From positions 1 to 64,000 of the forward strand of contig JAVTVY010019487.1 of assembly GCA_036873755.1 (NCBI GenBank): a stretch of 64,000 bases of DNA. The letters run 5' to 3'. The notes below the pieces were generated by a model that worked only from the letters and a program-made list of their open reading frames with translations, did not search any database and had not been told where the DNA came from. Shown in pieces: positions 35,640-46,290 of this stretch. The position numbers were made by a program, and so were the translations under genes. Source of the stretch: Hanleya hanleyi (taxonomy: Eukaryota; Mollusca; Polyplacophora; Lepidopleurida; Hanleyidae). Numbering within the stretch: position 1 is the stretch's first letter; every line of letters starts with the position of its first letter.

Positions 35640-37450
35640 CAGACCCGATAATACGGTGGATTGTCAGACGTAGCTTTAGTATCTCAGCCATGCACGTTTT
35701 ATTGCAGATGTTCATGTAGAATCTATGAAGTATCCACACGGCCCCTAGCTCCGGCTTAAACGGAATTAGACACGCTAGCTCAGGAGCTGTGATGACAGAT
35801 CAGCTCAAATAACTCATCTGATGTTAATGGATGTGCATCGTTGACGTCTGATGGAATAAACCTCTCAACCTTGTAAATGTAGGAATACCCAGAGAAACTA
35901 ACCAGTAATGAACAACGTCTTACGGCTTAAATTTTCAACCAAAACAATAAACCTAGATATATTTACTGAGTGAAATGTACAGGGGGCCTTGAGGACTAAA
36001 AGTCCACCAGCAGAATCCTACCATATACAGGTAATAAATTGGAGCGATATGCAAGAGGCGGGAAAAGTTGACGTCTGGTGACTAAAAAGCAACCATATGA
36101 CTGTACAGGAAAGCATCACTTGACACCTAACATTCAAAAGACAGAAACTTTTTAAACAAGGGGATCGATGCCTTCGGATAGGGAACAAGCTGTTGGTAAA
36201 CAATATGTCTCGTACACTTCTTAATTTGGAAATTCATTCCATCATGTCAAGCCTATTTTATGCAAGAGAGAAGCGTTCAACCATTGTCAATGCTGTCCGA
36301 GTATCAGGCTGTGGGCTCATATGATTTCTGATATATACTCCAATTATAGTCCCACTACCATTGCATACCCTCGCTTAATTATTAGAGCAAATATTGAAAG
36401 CAAAAATAAACAATGGCTAAATTGAGCCTTATCTGGATCTGTCCAGTGCACGATTGTGTTGTTGTTTTTCAGGCAGTTCAAGCTAATCGGCAAGGAAGGA
36501 CTCTCACTTGAGCTGAATAAATGAAATGTGGAAGAGCTTATTACACTCACTACACAACGACTGGTACATATCGGAAACAATTGTCCAGTTCATTGGCCTT
36601 AATATACAGTTGGTGGCTGGCTATAGAATGACGACTGGAGACCGGGGTAATGGAACTAACTCTAAAAAATAGTACATGGGTAGTGAATTGCTTTGCATGA
36701 AAGTCACACTTAGCTCGGAGATACAGAAAAGGGTTAATTGGCGATATCGTGAATCTTTTCCATCGTCAATCAATCGTGATTTGTTGTTTTGCCATTTAAT
36801 GTTCATTTATTCGATAAAAGAAATTGTCTTTATATATGTGCTCTGCACTCTATATTCCCTATTCGTCAACTGATTTCGGCGTATGACATATTCTCCTGGA
36901 AAAACCGTCGTGTGTAGGCTATATTTCGCCTTCACATCTTATGTCCTGAAAACTTTACCCATTTTTTTTTATAATTTTGGAGTAAGTTACCACAATTTGT
37001 AAACCGTAGCTCTTAGTATACTGCCCAGTTCAATGGTTAACGATTTTCTGCATCTAATTTATACATTAGATTATTATATCTAATACATACTTCCACTTAT
37101 GCCGCAAATGACTACGTTTCGAGAAAATGGGACATATTTCAGAAAGTTCAAATTTCACAGTTGTGTTGATGCTTTCTTAAGTTCTTTTTCAAGGCAATGC
37201 AAATAAATCGACCTATTCTACCACATGCATTGGTCACTTGGAAACTAGGGCACTCTGAATCACCGAGGCACGTATTTGAGCCAGACATACATGAGAATTG
37301 CTACAAACACTGGAACAAAACCTGTGAAACTTCAACGGGAAGTTACAAGCTGAAGTGTTAACGGTTGTTGATAGTTTGAAGCATAGCATACAGTGTTAAT
37401 CTATTACGCTGTCAGGCCTTCCAAATAAACCATTTCATACATAATTGTCT
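35640..37450 (+). repeat. 10-kb repeat, unit 3, gamma part with beta copy
   Basis: A plus beta copy at 35,690-35,840 is followed by gamma aligned with 15,490-16,400 and 26,480-27,108 (CAGTTCAAGCTAATCGGCA; AAAGTCACACTTAGCTCGGA; TTCTCCTGGAAAAACCGTCG). No MITE interrupts it here. Non-coding. Confidence 0.6.
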
Positions 37451-40190
37451 GAAATTTCATATTTCGATCCCGATCCTTGCTCACGTCTTCTTCAGTCCAG
37501 GTATTGATCTTGATTACACTAAAAAATAGGTTACCATATGTATGGATGAAACATAACACGGATTTATTATTAGTCCGTACGAAGTACCGACGCTTTAATA
37601 GTCGTGTTTATAGTTTAGAAATTTTGGAAGAAAAAGTAGAGAATAAGGAAATTTTACCGCGCCTGAAACGTTCCGAAATGAGTAAACTGTTATTGAGCGC
37701 ATGATTATAAGGCAGGAGATTCCGACGTTATGATAGCGTGAGCTGTCAAACCTAATGCATGAGTGTAGTGGATCGTTCAACCCAATTATGTCAACTTAGT
37801 ATGCGGGACACTGAACACTATTTGACGAAATCATTTGCATGTTATACCAATGGGCATAGATGGACCAATGGCAGGTTAAAATATTCGTCCGGTTCATTAT
37901 TATCTATTAAGTATATGGCATTGTGCTTCGCTGCTACTCGTCGCTCTTCACCTGAGACTAAAGCAGTCCACTGATTTTTCGAAAACGTAAACCTTGTGTT
38001 CAGGGTTTCAAATTTGGAGATTGCGGGGAGGTCACGTGGTCGTATTACTGGACCGTGTCATACACAGACCACATGTCGGCCAGTGTCACATATTTTTCTG
38101 TTATTTATTCGGCACACCTTCGGCACGAAGCATTCCCCAAACTTTAGTCCAAATATTACGCAGTGCATTTAATGCGGGACTAAGTGACGTCATTTAGTGC
38201 ATTTTGTTACCAAAACGCCGATGAGAGCAAAATATCTAATAGTATTTGAGAAATTGTTCTTCGGGAGGGCTACACATCCACATATCTTTTAATGAAAACT
38301 TACATGTATACACATTAAGTTCAATGAAAGTCTAACTAAAGGGCATCAAAAGTTTTTGAACAGGAGGTTAAAAAACTTTAACAGAGCTATGGGATTGGGG
38401 ATAGAAAACCGAGGAGAATTTAAAAAATAGACGTTTAATCCCACTTCATCCAGGAAAATGAAATGCACAATTATACACTGTAACATATGTGATTTTATCT
38501 GTCGGCATTGTAAGATGTTCCAGATGGTATCTGATACTGATCAGTTCGTCAAAAAAGCGCATTTTACGCTACTGGAAGTCACTCCAATTGGGCTAATACG
38601 CCTGAGCTAGGGTCTGTGGTCACGTTTTTCAAGGTGTCTATATGGATATCTACAATAAAGTGTGTCCTAACAATGCAACCCAATAACATCCGATAATATT
38701 CATGGTCCTTGGGCTGTTTTTCGTTTACAATATGCATTCAGAATTATATCATATCATAATGATTATGCTCAATTACTGTACGCCGCTTTACGGAAGGAAA
38801 TCGGGTCTTAAATAGAACTTCTTGTAAAAATTATACCCTTCCCTCATACTGTTTGTCTGAAAGCTCAGTCATCCTCGCTATACTAAGTCGACGGACGAAG
38901 GAAATTTTACACCATTTATACATTGTATTATCAATATACATTTCGTATATTCCGATCATCCCTGAATACATTGACTCCATTAACTTAGGAGGTGCGGTAA
39001 TATCGATTACCTTGGCTTAGGTCTAACATGTTCGTGAGAATTCCCCAAAGTCTATTTTTGCATAATGCATGATGTCAGCATATTATTTGGAATCACATGA
39101 GAACAAACGAAGCAAGAAATATTGATTATTAATAAGGCTTTGTCCCTTATTGCATGGCTTTTAGCATCAGAATGTACACCGGATCAAGTTGTACTTATTA
39201 TATACAGTAATACTGGAAAAAGTACAATTTTCCATAACGCCCATTAATACACATACATCAAGAATAGCTATCCCCAAGATAGTGGTCAGTAAAGCTGGTG
39301 TCATTTTATATCACATATACAACTAGATGATAAGAAGTTGTGGAAGTTTTCCACACATCCATGCCTAAGCCAAATAGCATAGGAGATTAAACTGCTAGCT
39401 GTACAAACGGTCGCTGATAAGATGATGGGAATAGTAAACAGGTCACAAGCAGTGTAAAATGACTAGATCAAGACCAAAATCAGAAATTAGTTGAAGTTGT
39501 GGGGCGTGGGATACAACGCTTTCTCTTGGGGTTTATTGAGGACTTAGCAAATGGGAGTTGTTACTATGTTTCAATGCCCTACCCTTCGAGCTAACATTTG
39601 AAGTGAACTCCAACCTAGACCTCAACCAAATACAATTAATGTCCCATCCTCAGGTAAAAGAAATATAAACCGAATCCCCACATAAACAGGGCTGAACACG
39701 TGAAATCTCCATCCTTTGGGGCATAAAATTGTTGTGAATGCCAAGGTAACCCCCCACTAAGCCCGACTCTTGCCCGAGGCTGGGGGGATTTCTTTGGGGG
39801 GAGGAAGGGGCTGAATTTTCGTCCTGCATTAGATAAATACAGAAATCATGATCTTTAATCTCATATATCGATAACAAATTCGTGACAAAAATTATGCTCA
39901 CGGTTTCATGAATCGCGGTCACCTAATCACAATCGTTCTAATTTCATCCGCGATGGAGTTATGTCTGTATATTCACTGTAAAAAGGCGATCATGAGACAC
40001 ACGGGCAAAAGTAGGGCCTATAGAAGACAATCTTATACTTATATTCATTTTGGACCTGCCGCTATGGAATACCAGACATACTATATATCGCTGGATCGGG
40101 AAACCTCAAATTTTGAGTAGCAAATTGATGCCGTTTTTCCGAAAAATGTTAGCCTAAAAAATGTGTCTGCTACAACTGATAATTTAACCG

Positions 40191-40222
<32 letters not shown>

Positions 40223-41535
40223 ATTGTTATAACAGCCTCAGACTGGGTAGGTTAGAATAGTTGTACGGTTTGCACATAAAATCAAGGTTGGGGTTAGTGT
40301 GGCTCACTCAGCGGTAATAAAAATGCTAATCATGACCAAATTTTCACTAACCTGCCTTCCTTGACCTATGAAGAGTTAGCAGTTGCTTGATGTCTCCGTG
40401 AACTACCAACTTCTAGAAATTTCAGACGCTGAAACACCAGCTTTATATTGTGATCGTGGATCAATCGATTTGGGAATTGCGTGGTCTTCTCCTTGACAAA
40501 TGACGCGCCATCGCGCGATCTGACGTACATGGAAGTAATCATTGTACATATAGAGGATGTGGTTTAGAAGGATTCGTTGGGTACCAAGACGACCAAATCC
40601 AGGAAAACATCAAGTCATCTGTGTCCAAATTTTTCGGACTATAATAACGTGGGGCCACGACTATGTAATGAAAGTCAGGTTGAATGAACTAGATCCACAA
40701 ACACATTGTGATGTAAACCATGGGTAGTATCTCTGCTCATACTATTCTCAAATGTGATATAGAAGTAAGTAACTTAAGTATATATCAATTAAGAAGATGT
40801 CTTTAGGGACACAAATATCGCTACATGTGGTACCTGGATGCCTAGTATACAGTAGTCGAGTAAGGCACATCTCTGTTATAGTCAATAACTGGTAAATGAA
40901 GTTACATGTAAGCCAAGGAGCGTATGCCAGAATACTTATATGAATCTGTCGTCACAGAGAGAAAATTTTTCACCATCTGCCTGTGAAAGGTTTATGAGGT
41001 TTATGAAACATACAGAGCTTACAGTTGTACCACTCGAAAGCTTAACCTGTCAGTATATCGCCCCGAGCTAGGCGAAACCAATTAGTCTATATGTTGAAAC
41101 ATTTATCTCACTATTGTGCATGAGAAGCAATTATGAAAATCACTCGAAACGTCCACAACTTCATTATTAATATTGGTGGATCATTAGACGAGGAATATTG
41201 AACGACTTACATGTAAAGGTATTGTACATCTGCAGATTATTCACCGACATCGGATTAATACAGTTGATATCAGAACCCTTACCTCTGCAGTTGCGTTACA
41301 TCCCAAATCGCCAGGGTCAAATGAGTTAAACCATCTAAAACTTACCCTCATCAGTAGAGTATTTGTGAACCCCAAGGGTTGTCTCATGATTTGAATGGAC
41401 TTTTCTTAACAGAACTGGTTGACATCAACATATACTATTCAACTATACGTCAAACATTAAAATTGGAGCGATATGCAAGTATCTCAGAATATATCAGAAA
41501 ATAGCATGCCGAAGGATCTCTCTGATGACCAACTG
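37451..41535. other. No gene recognised
   Basis: Four kilobases without an identifiable gene or element. The longest ORFs (37,477-37,704; 39,650-39,922 minus) are under 100 codons and match nothing I know. A TTG microsatellite lies at 40,191-40,221. Bases 41,460-41,480 repeat the word AATTGGAGCGATATGCAAG, also found near 36,030 and, diverged, near 28,245. Confidence 0.4.
40191..40221 (+). repeat. (GTT)n microsatellite
   Basis: About ten uninterrupted GTT steps ending in TTATTGTTAT. Confidence 0.9.
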
Positions 41536-41561
41536 TATGGCAAGCCGTTTTGGTATTTATT

Positions 41562-41832
41562 CATTTATTTTTGATATCAAAAATTCTTTTTTTGATATCG
41601 AAAATTCTTTTTTTGATATCAAAAATACTATTTTGGATATCAAAAATTCTTTTTTTGGATATTAAAAATTCTTTTTTTGATATCAAAAATACTATTTTTG
41701 ATATCAAAAAAAGAATTTTTGATATCCAAAATAAACCGTTTATTTTTGATATCAAAAAAAGAATTTTTGATATCCAAAATAGTATTTTTGATATCAAAAA
41801 TAAACCGTTTATTTTTGATATCAAAAATAGAG
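41562..41832. repeat. Array of 12 GATATC-centred palindromes
   Basis: Twelve units of about 22 bp, consensus TTTTTGATATCAAAAA plus a short spacer. Every unit is itself a palindrome. In the left half most spacers read TTCTT and in the right half AAGAA, so the whole array is also one large inverted repeat centred near 41,695. Four overlapping frames on both strands stay open (repeating FDIKN-like or LISKI-like residues) because the unit lacks stops; I do not believe any is translated. Similar arrays lie at 42,850-42,882 (2 units) and 42,950-43,165 (9 units). Confidence 0.9.
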
Positions 41833-41848
41833 GACCACTTACACCAAA

Positions 41849-42049
41849 CAGGGCCGTAGCCAGGATTTACCGAGGGGTGGTTCGCCTTCACTCCAAAAGG
41901 GCACATCATGGGGTTCGCTGTATGGGAAAAGGGGTAAATAGGGGGTTCGCTTCAGTGTTTGAAAAGGGCATTTATATGAGAAAAGTATATAATATTTCCA
42001 AAGGGGGGGTTCGCCCGAACCCAGAAACCCCCCCTTGGCTACGGGCCTG
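41849..42049. mobile_element. Nested MITE with CAGGGCCGTAGCCAGG terminus
   Basis: A 201-bp insertion beginning CAGGGCCGTAGCCAGG and ending CCTTGGCTACGGGCCTG, flanked by the direct repeat CCAAA (41,844-41,848 and 42,050-42,054). Such CAGGGCCGTAGCCA-type termini are typical of hAT-like non-autonomous elements, although a hAT duplication would normally be 8 bp; only 5 bp match here. It lies inside element A and is therefore younger than it. Confidence 0.65.
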
Positions 42050-42715
42050 CCAAAACGGAAATAATGCGCTCTCCCTTACCAAGATTTATCTTCCATCTTT
42101 GGCTTCATCTCAAAAAGTGCTACCATACAAAATAACTCATAAAAATCATAATGCAAATTACACAAATTCTGTCGTTGGTTGTTCATATATTCAAGCATCT
42201 TCACAAGTCCAGGTAAATCCTAAATCCTCGCAGAGGGTTTACCTGGACATTTTTGGTGATTCGAATGAGTTCTTGATTCGATTCCTCCATTGTACAATCC
42301 CGTACATTTCATCCCCTGCGCTGGTTTTGAATTGGCATGTCGGTATCCCAAGCCTGCGGGTTTTGCTGGACTTCCGATGTTGATTTCATCCCAACATCAA
42401 AGCACTTTGGTCCGCGATGAAATCCAAACCTGTCACCTCTCATACCTCGCAGTGGATTGGCATAATCAGTTAGCTTAGCGCGTTCACTGATTGGATTGAT
42501 TTAGGGGAAACCTCCTGACCTATTTATGTCCAGAACTAGTATGGGTAACTAACCAAGCCAGTGTATCGATTCTAATAGATCGATCGATACACTGGCTCGC
42601 GAGGACGATATTCAAGAGCTATCATTCAATCGAAATGTTCCCCTTGTTTATTGATTGATACAATTTCACTCCTCAGTCCCGACACCCGTCGTTTGGCGCC
42701 AAAAAAAAATGGAGA

Positions 42716-42853
42716 ATGGCTGATTCGGGTAACCCAACTCAGGCTAACGCTGTTGTTAGAAATGTTGTACAAAATGCATTGTCAGCTGTACAGGAGGCGA
42801 GAGAATCAACAATTATCCGATTAAATACCAAAACGGCGCACATTTATTTTTGA
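42716..42853 (+). CDS. 45-codon ORF in element A, unknown
   Basis: The ATG follows an A-rich stretch. The product begins MADSGNPTQANAVVRNVVQN and has balanced, protein-like composition for its first 35 residues, unlike the surrounding low-complexity sequence. The last ten residues run into the right-hand GATATC array. Element B retains only the 3' part of this segment (from AACAATTATCCGATTAAA). It may be a captured host exon, a relic of a transposon protein, or chance. No promoter is visible. Homology is unknown to me. Confidence 0.25.
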   Translation: MADSGNPTQANAVVRNVVQNALSAVQEARESTIIRLNTKTAHIYF

Positions 42854-42915
42854 TATCAAAAATTCTTTTTTTGATATCAAGAATAAAGGAATAAATACCA
42901 AAACGGCTTGCCATA

Positions 42916-43193
42916 TGGCAAGCCGTTTTGGTATTTATTCATTTATTTTTGATATCAAAAAAAGAATTTTTGATATCCAAAATAGTATTTTTGATATCAA
43001 AAATAAACTTTTATTTTTGATATCAAAAAAAGAATTTTTGATATCAAAAATAGAATTGTTGATATCAAAAATAGTATTTTTGATATCAACAATTATCCGA
43101 TTAAATACCAAAACGGCGCACATTTATTTTTGATATCAAAAAAAGAATTTTTGATATCAAAAATAAAGGAATAAATACCAAAACGGCTTGCCA
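42916..43193. mobile_element. TA-flanked TIR element B (short relative of A)
   Basis: A 278-bp element with the same TIR as element A and TA at both ends (42,914-42,915 shared with A; 43,194-43,195). Nine GATATC palindromes occupy most of it, and the CCAAAACGGCGCACATTTA segment also present in A lies near its right end. It looks like an internal-deletion derivative of A. Because A and B abut at one TA, their TIRs form a 50-bp perfect palindrome (42,890-42,939). Confidence 0.8.
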
Positions 43194-43195
43194 TA

Positions 43196-45970
43196 CAACT
43201 GTGGCTGTGGAGAAGAAACAGTATGCATACTTGCATTTTCTTATACGCTAAACCATTGCTTTGTTGATTGAAAAAGCTCTATAGAAAGAAGCATACCGGT
43301 ACCCGAAATATTCTAAATACCTTAAGATTTCTAATAGCATAAATCAGTCTGGTATTTTTCCCGATGCCATCTACCAGCAATGAAACCTTTTTGGCTATCC
43401 TTTATTATTGCTGGTAAGCCGGTTTTTATCCTACTTTCACAGCTATCTTGTACGAAACTCTAAGTACAAGAATAGGACAACAGTTATTCAGAAATGGTTA
43501 TGTTTCTTTTTCTTGGGGATGCATGCAATTGTCCCATGTTTATATGCATGCTTGAAAGAAATACTATAGTAAACGACTTAGAAATTAACTTGGAAAGTAG
43601 AATATATATCACTGATATGGATTGGCGCAGCTTGTGGATTTCGTATGGTAAAATATCTCCTTCCATCGAGTCAGTTTGTATTTGTGATAATCGGGGAATG
43701 CCTGTACCCATCAGCAAGTTCCCACAGTCCACAGGTATGTTTACTTTCAGCCCATCTTGGTCCTTGTTCAGAGAACATTTCCCTTTGTGTTTTATTACTT
43801 CGATTTCCTATCGATGTATTCCGTAGATTTAGATATTTTGATGGTTTCTCCACATATGCTTGTCCACTCTATGCCGTTTTCATGTTCGCCTAATCTCTGC
43901 TTGAAGTATTATCCCATTCAGTTGAATTGTTTAATTCCACCAAAGTTTCATTTAATGTGTTCATTCGTCCTATTATTCATGTTTTTCTGTATTATTCTTT
44001 GCCAACTCCATCTGCAATCTGAGTCAGAGAGAGCGCGATCAGACCTTTCAAGCTACCGCGATAGAGGGATATAAAAGGTCCAAAAATAGAATCAAGCATG
44101 ATCCCTTCTGATTAGTTAAGCAGGGACGAATTAAAACACGTTTTGTTTCGAGGAATTTGCGAGTTGCCCAGGATAGCAGCGCATTTTGTGACTCTTTCTC
44201 CTTTGGAATTTTACGCACGTGTATGTTGATTCAATCGGTACAATATTCGATGCCAAAATTTTCGGTGGACACATTTTTATGAGACATATAATGCTATTAT
44301 GCACGACAGGTAGAATTGGTTTGAAAAAAAAGAAAGAGACGGGGAAGAATGTTATGATTCATTGGTCGTCTTAAGTTTGAAATAAAACATCTAGTGCATG
44401 AGGCGAGGAGTCTTCTGTGCTTTCAAGGAGAACTCGCCTGAACGTATTTTCCACTCTACATTTCTTTTCTGACAATTTCGTTGTGAATTCACATATTTTT
44501 CTCAATGATCAATGAATAGTCAATGTTATGTCTGAGATAGATCATTTTTATTCCGCGCTGAGCAACTGTAGAGCTCCGCCATTAGATACGTCCGAGTTGA
44601 GGTAAAATTACGTCAGAGTTGGAGGAGAATCGGGTCGGAGTTTAGTGGAAGTAACGTTAGCGTTGTGGCGAAGACCATCTGCAACTACCAATGACGTCAC
44701 ATCTCTTACGTCACATGGAACAACAGCAACGGCACTGCCCATACAGCTTCGCGATCGACTACAATATAGGGGCGCCCTACAGTCACTATGCGCAAAGTGG
44801 TAACATCCCAATATTTCTGTTGAACACCATATTACACGGAACATTTATATATTGCAAATTCCCGGTGAAATATGACACCAGGGAGACTATTCCTTTAATG
44901 GGACAACACCTAAACGGTAGTGTACTGATTCAAGTCATCAAACTACTAAGCTAAAGCTAAAAATGAACAAATGCTATATCATCGGATAGCACATGGGCCC
45001 GACTTTTGTCGTTATTCACGGATAAAGGCTTTTTAAGTAACCAAAACTGGTACAGTAAAGGACATCGATTTCCAGAAAAATATTACACTGCAACAACAAA
45101 GTGATTTTGGACAATTATTATCCCACTGCGCTTATCTGTCGTCCTTGAGATTCACTGAATGCCTTCTTCATAGCTTCCTCAGCTATCAAGATCAGCAGAG
45201 GTAGCTTAATCGGTTAGAAAAGCTTTGAAAGAAATCGTTTGATCGAACCCTAGCGATTTGTTTTGCCAAATAAACATGTTCGCTATCATTTCCCTCAACG
45301 AAATTGCGGAATGCAGGAGTCCATTCTCAAACGATTTTGCGGAGGAGGCAAACGACACCAACCCCCGAGAGCTGATACGTGTTGATCATATTAAGTAGTA
45401 CCAAGAAAAAAGAAAAATAGTCAGAAAGGTGACCAATATGTGGCCAACTGGGCAAATTTTCTTGTTTTTCTTTCTTCAACTTTCTCTGCCGTTTTATGTG
45501 TGAAAATATCCATAACTGAAATAATTGTTTCCAATTTACTGCTCAGTTTTCGGAAGAAACTTATAGATATGAAAAAAAGAAATAACTCGGCTATTTGACC
45601 AGGATATATATATGGTATATTATGCCAAGTTTTAGCTTTAGTATATTGATTTGTTTGCGCGAGATAGGCTAGTTAATTTTGAAACAAATCATGTATGTTT
45701 TAATATCATGTTATTTATATCTCTATGGTGTTCAAGTGAACAGACACAATCAAAGCATGTCTGAGATACATACTCTGGAAACAGTTTGGAAATTCATTTG
45801 GATAACGAATAATGGTCAATTACTAAGATTTTATGTAAAGAACAATCCTTGAAAATTGTTGAACGCTTTCCTCTTGTAAGAAACCATCTTGTGTTATTAT
45901 TAGTTTTATTTCATACACATTTGGAATTGGTGAATGGGCATTTCGATTATTGACGCAGAAATTCTATTGA
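43196..45970. other. No gene recognised; alpha-like block at the end
   Basis: ORFs of up to 110 codons (43,494-43,826) show no recognisable domain. Bases 44,640-44,715 include TGACGTCA and other CRE-like words but no gene start. Bases 45,203-45,260 weakly resemble a tRNA. Bases 45,720-45,970 are a diverged alpha tail (AACAGACACAATCAAAGCAT; TGACGCAGAAATTCT). Confidence 0.4.
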
Positions 45971-46290
45971 ATTACAACACATATAAGGGAAGTGGGAAGA
46001 GGTGCCGACATACTGACAGAGCCACATGACTTCACAGTATAGTCTCCTGGTTAACCTATTCTAAAGCACATACCAAGAATCTAACGATTCGTGATATGTG
46101 TTGCATCTCAGGAACGCTTTTATTGTACCTGTTCATGCGGCCCCCAGCACCGGCACAAGCGGTATAGATACAAATCTAGAGAGCTATGATAAAAATGCTC
46201 TGACAACTCGTATATTGGTAACTGGTGAGCTGTATCGCTGCGACAACTCGTACACTGGGGATTGGTGAGCTGTATCGTTGTCAGATGAAA
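45971..46290 (+). repeat. Zeta block plus beta repeat
   Basis: The first 120 bp (ATTACAACACATATAAGGGA to CCAAGAATCTAACGATTC) are found inverted and well matched at 63,489-63,609, and diverged and inverted at 17,671-17,753. They are followed by a beta copy matching 1-250, including the 40-bp internal duplication. Non-coding. Confidence 0.7.

Larger units (their letters stand above)
41538..42913. mobile_element. TA-flanked TIR element A with GATATC palindrome arrays
   Basis: Both ends carry the same terminal inverted repeat, TGGCAAGCCGTTTTGGTATT on the left and its complement on the right, with TA outside each end (41,536-41,537 and 42,914-42,915). The TA duplication suggests mobilisation by a Tc1/mariner-type transposase, but no transposase is encoded. 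Inside are a left array of GATATC palindromes, a nested MITE (41,849-42,049), about 650 bp without known content, a 45-codon ORF and a two-unit right array. Two extra hairpins lie at 42,206-42,249 and 42,554-42,596. A 277-codon ORF (41,550-42,383) is a by-product of the array and the nested MITE. The neighbour, element B, has the same termini. Confidence 0.8.

Noticed and set aside
41550..42383. 277-codon ORF and three overlapping ORFs on both strands
   Set aside because: All are by-products of the GATATC palindrome array, which is open in several frames at once, plus read-through into a nested MITE.
44608..44954. Gene start with CRE-rich promoter
   Set aside because: Overlapping ORFs on both strands are under 90 codons, resemble nothing known, and the CRE-like words could be chance in this composition.
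45203..45260. tRNA-like sequence
   Set aside because: Only loosely matches A and B boxes, with no tail shared with the SINE families here.
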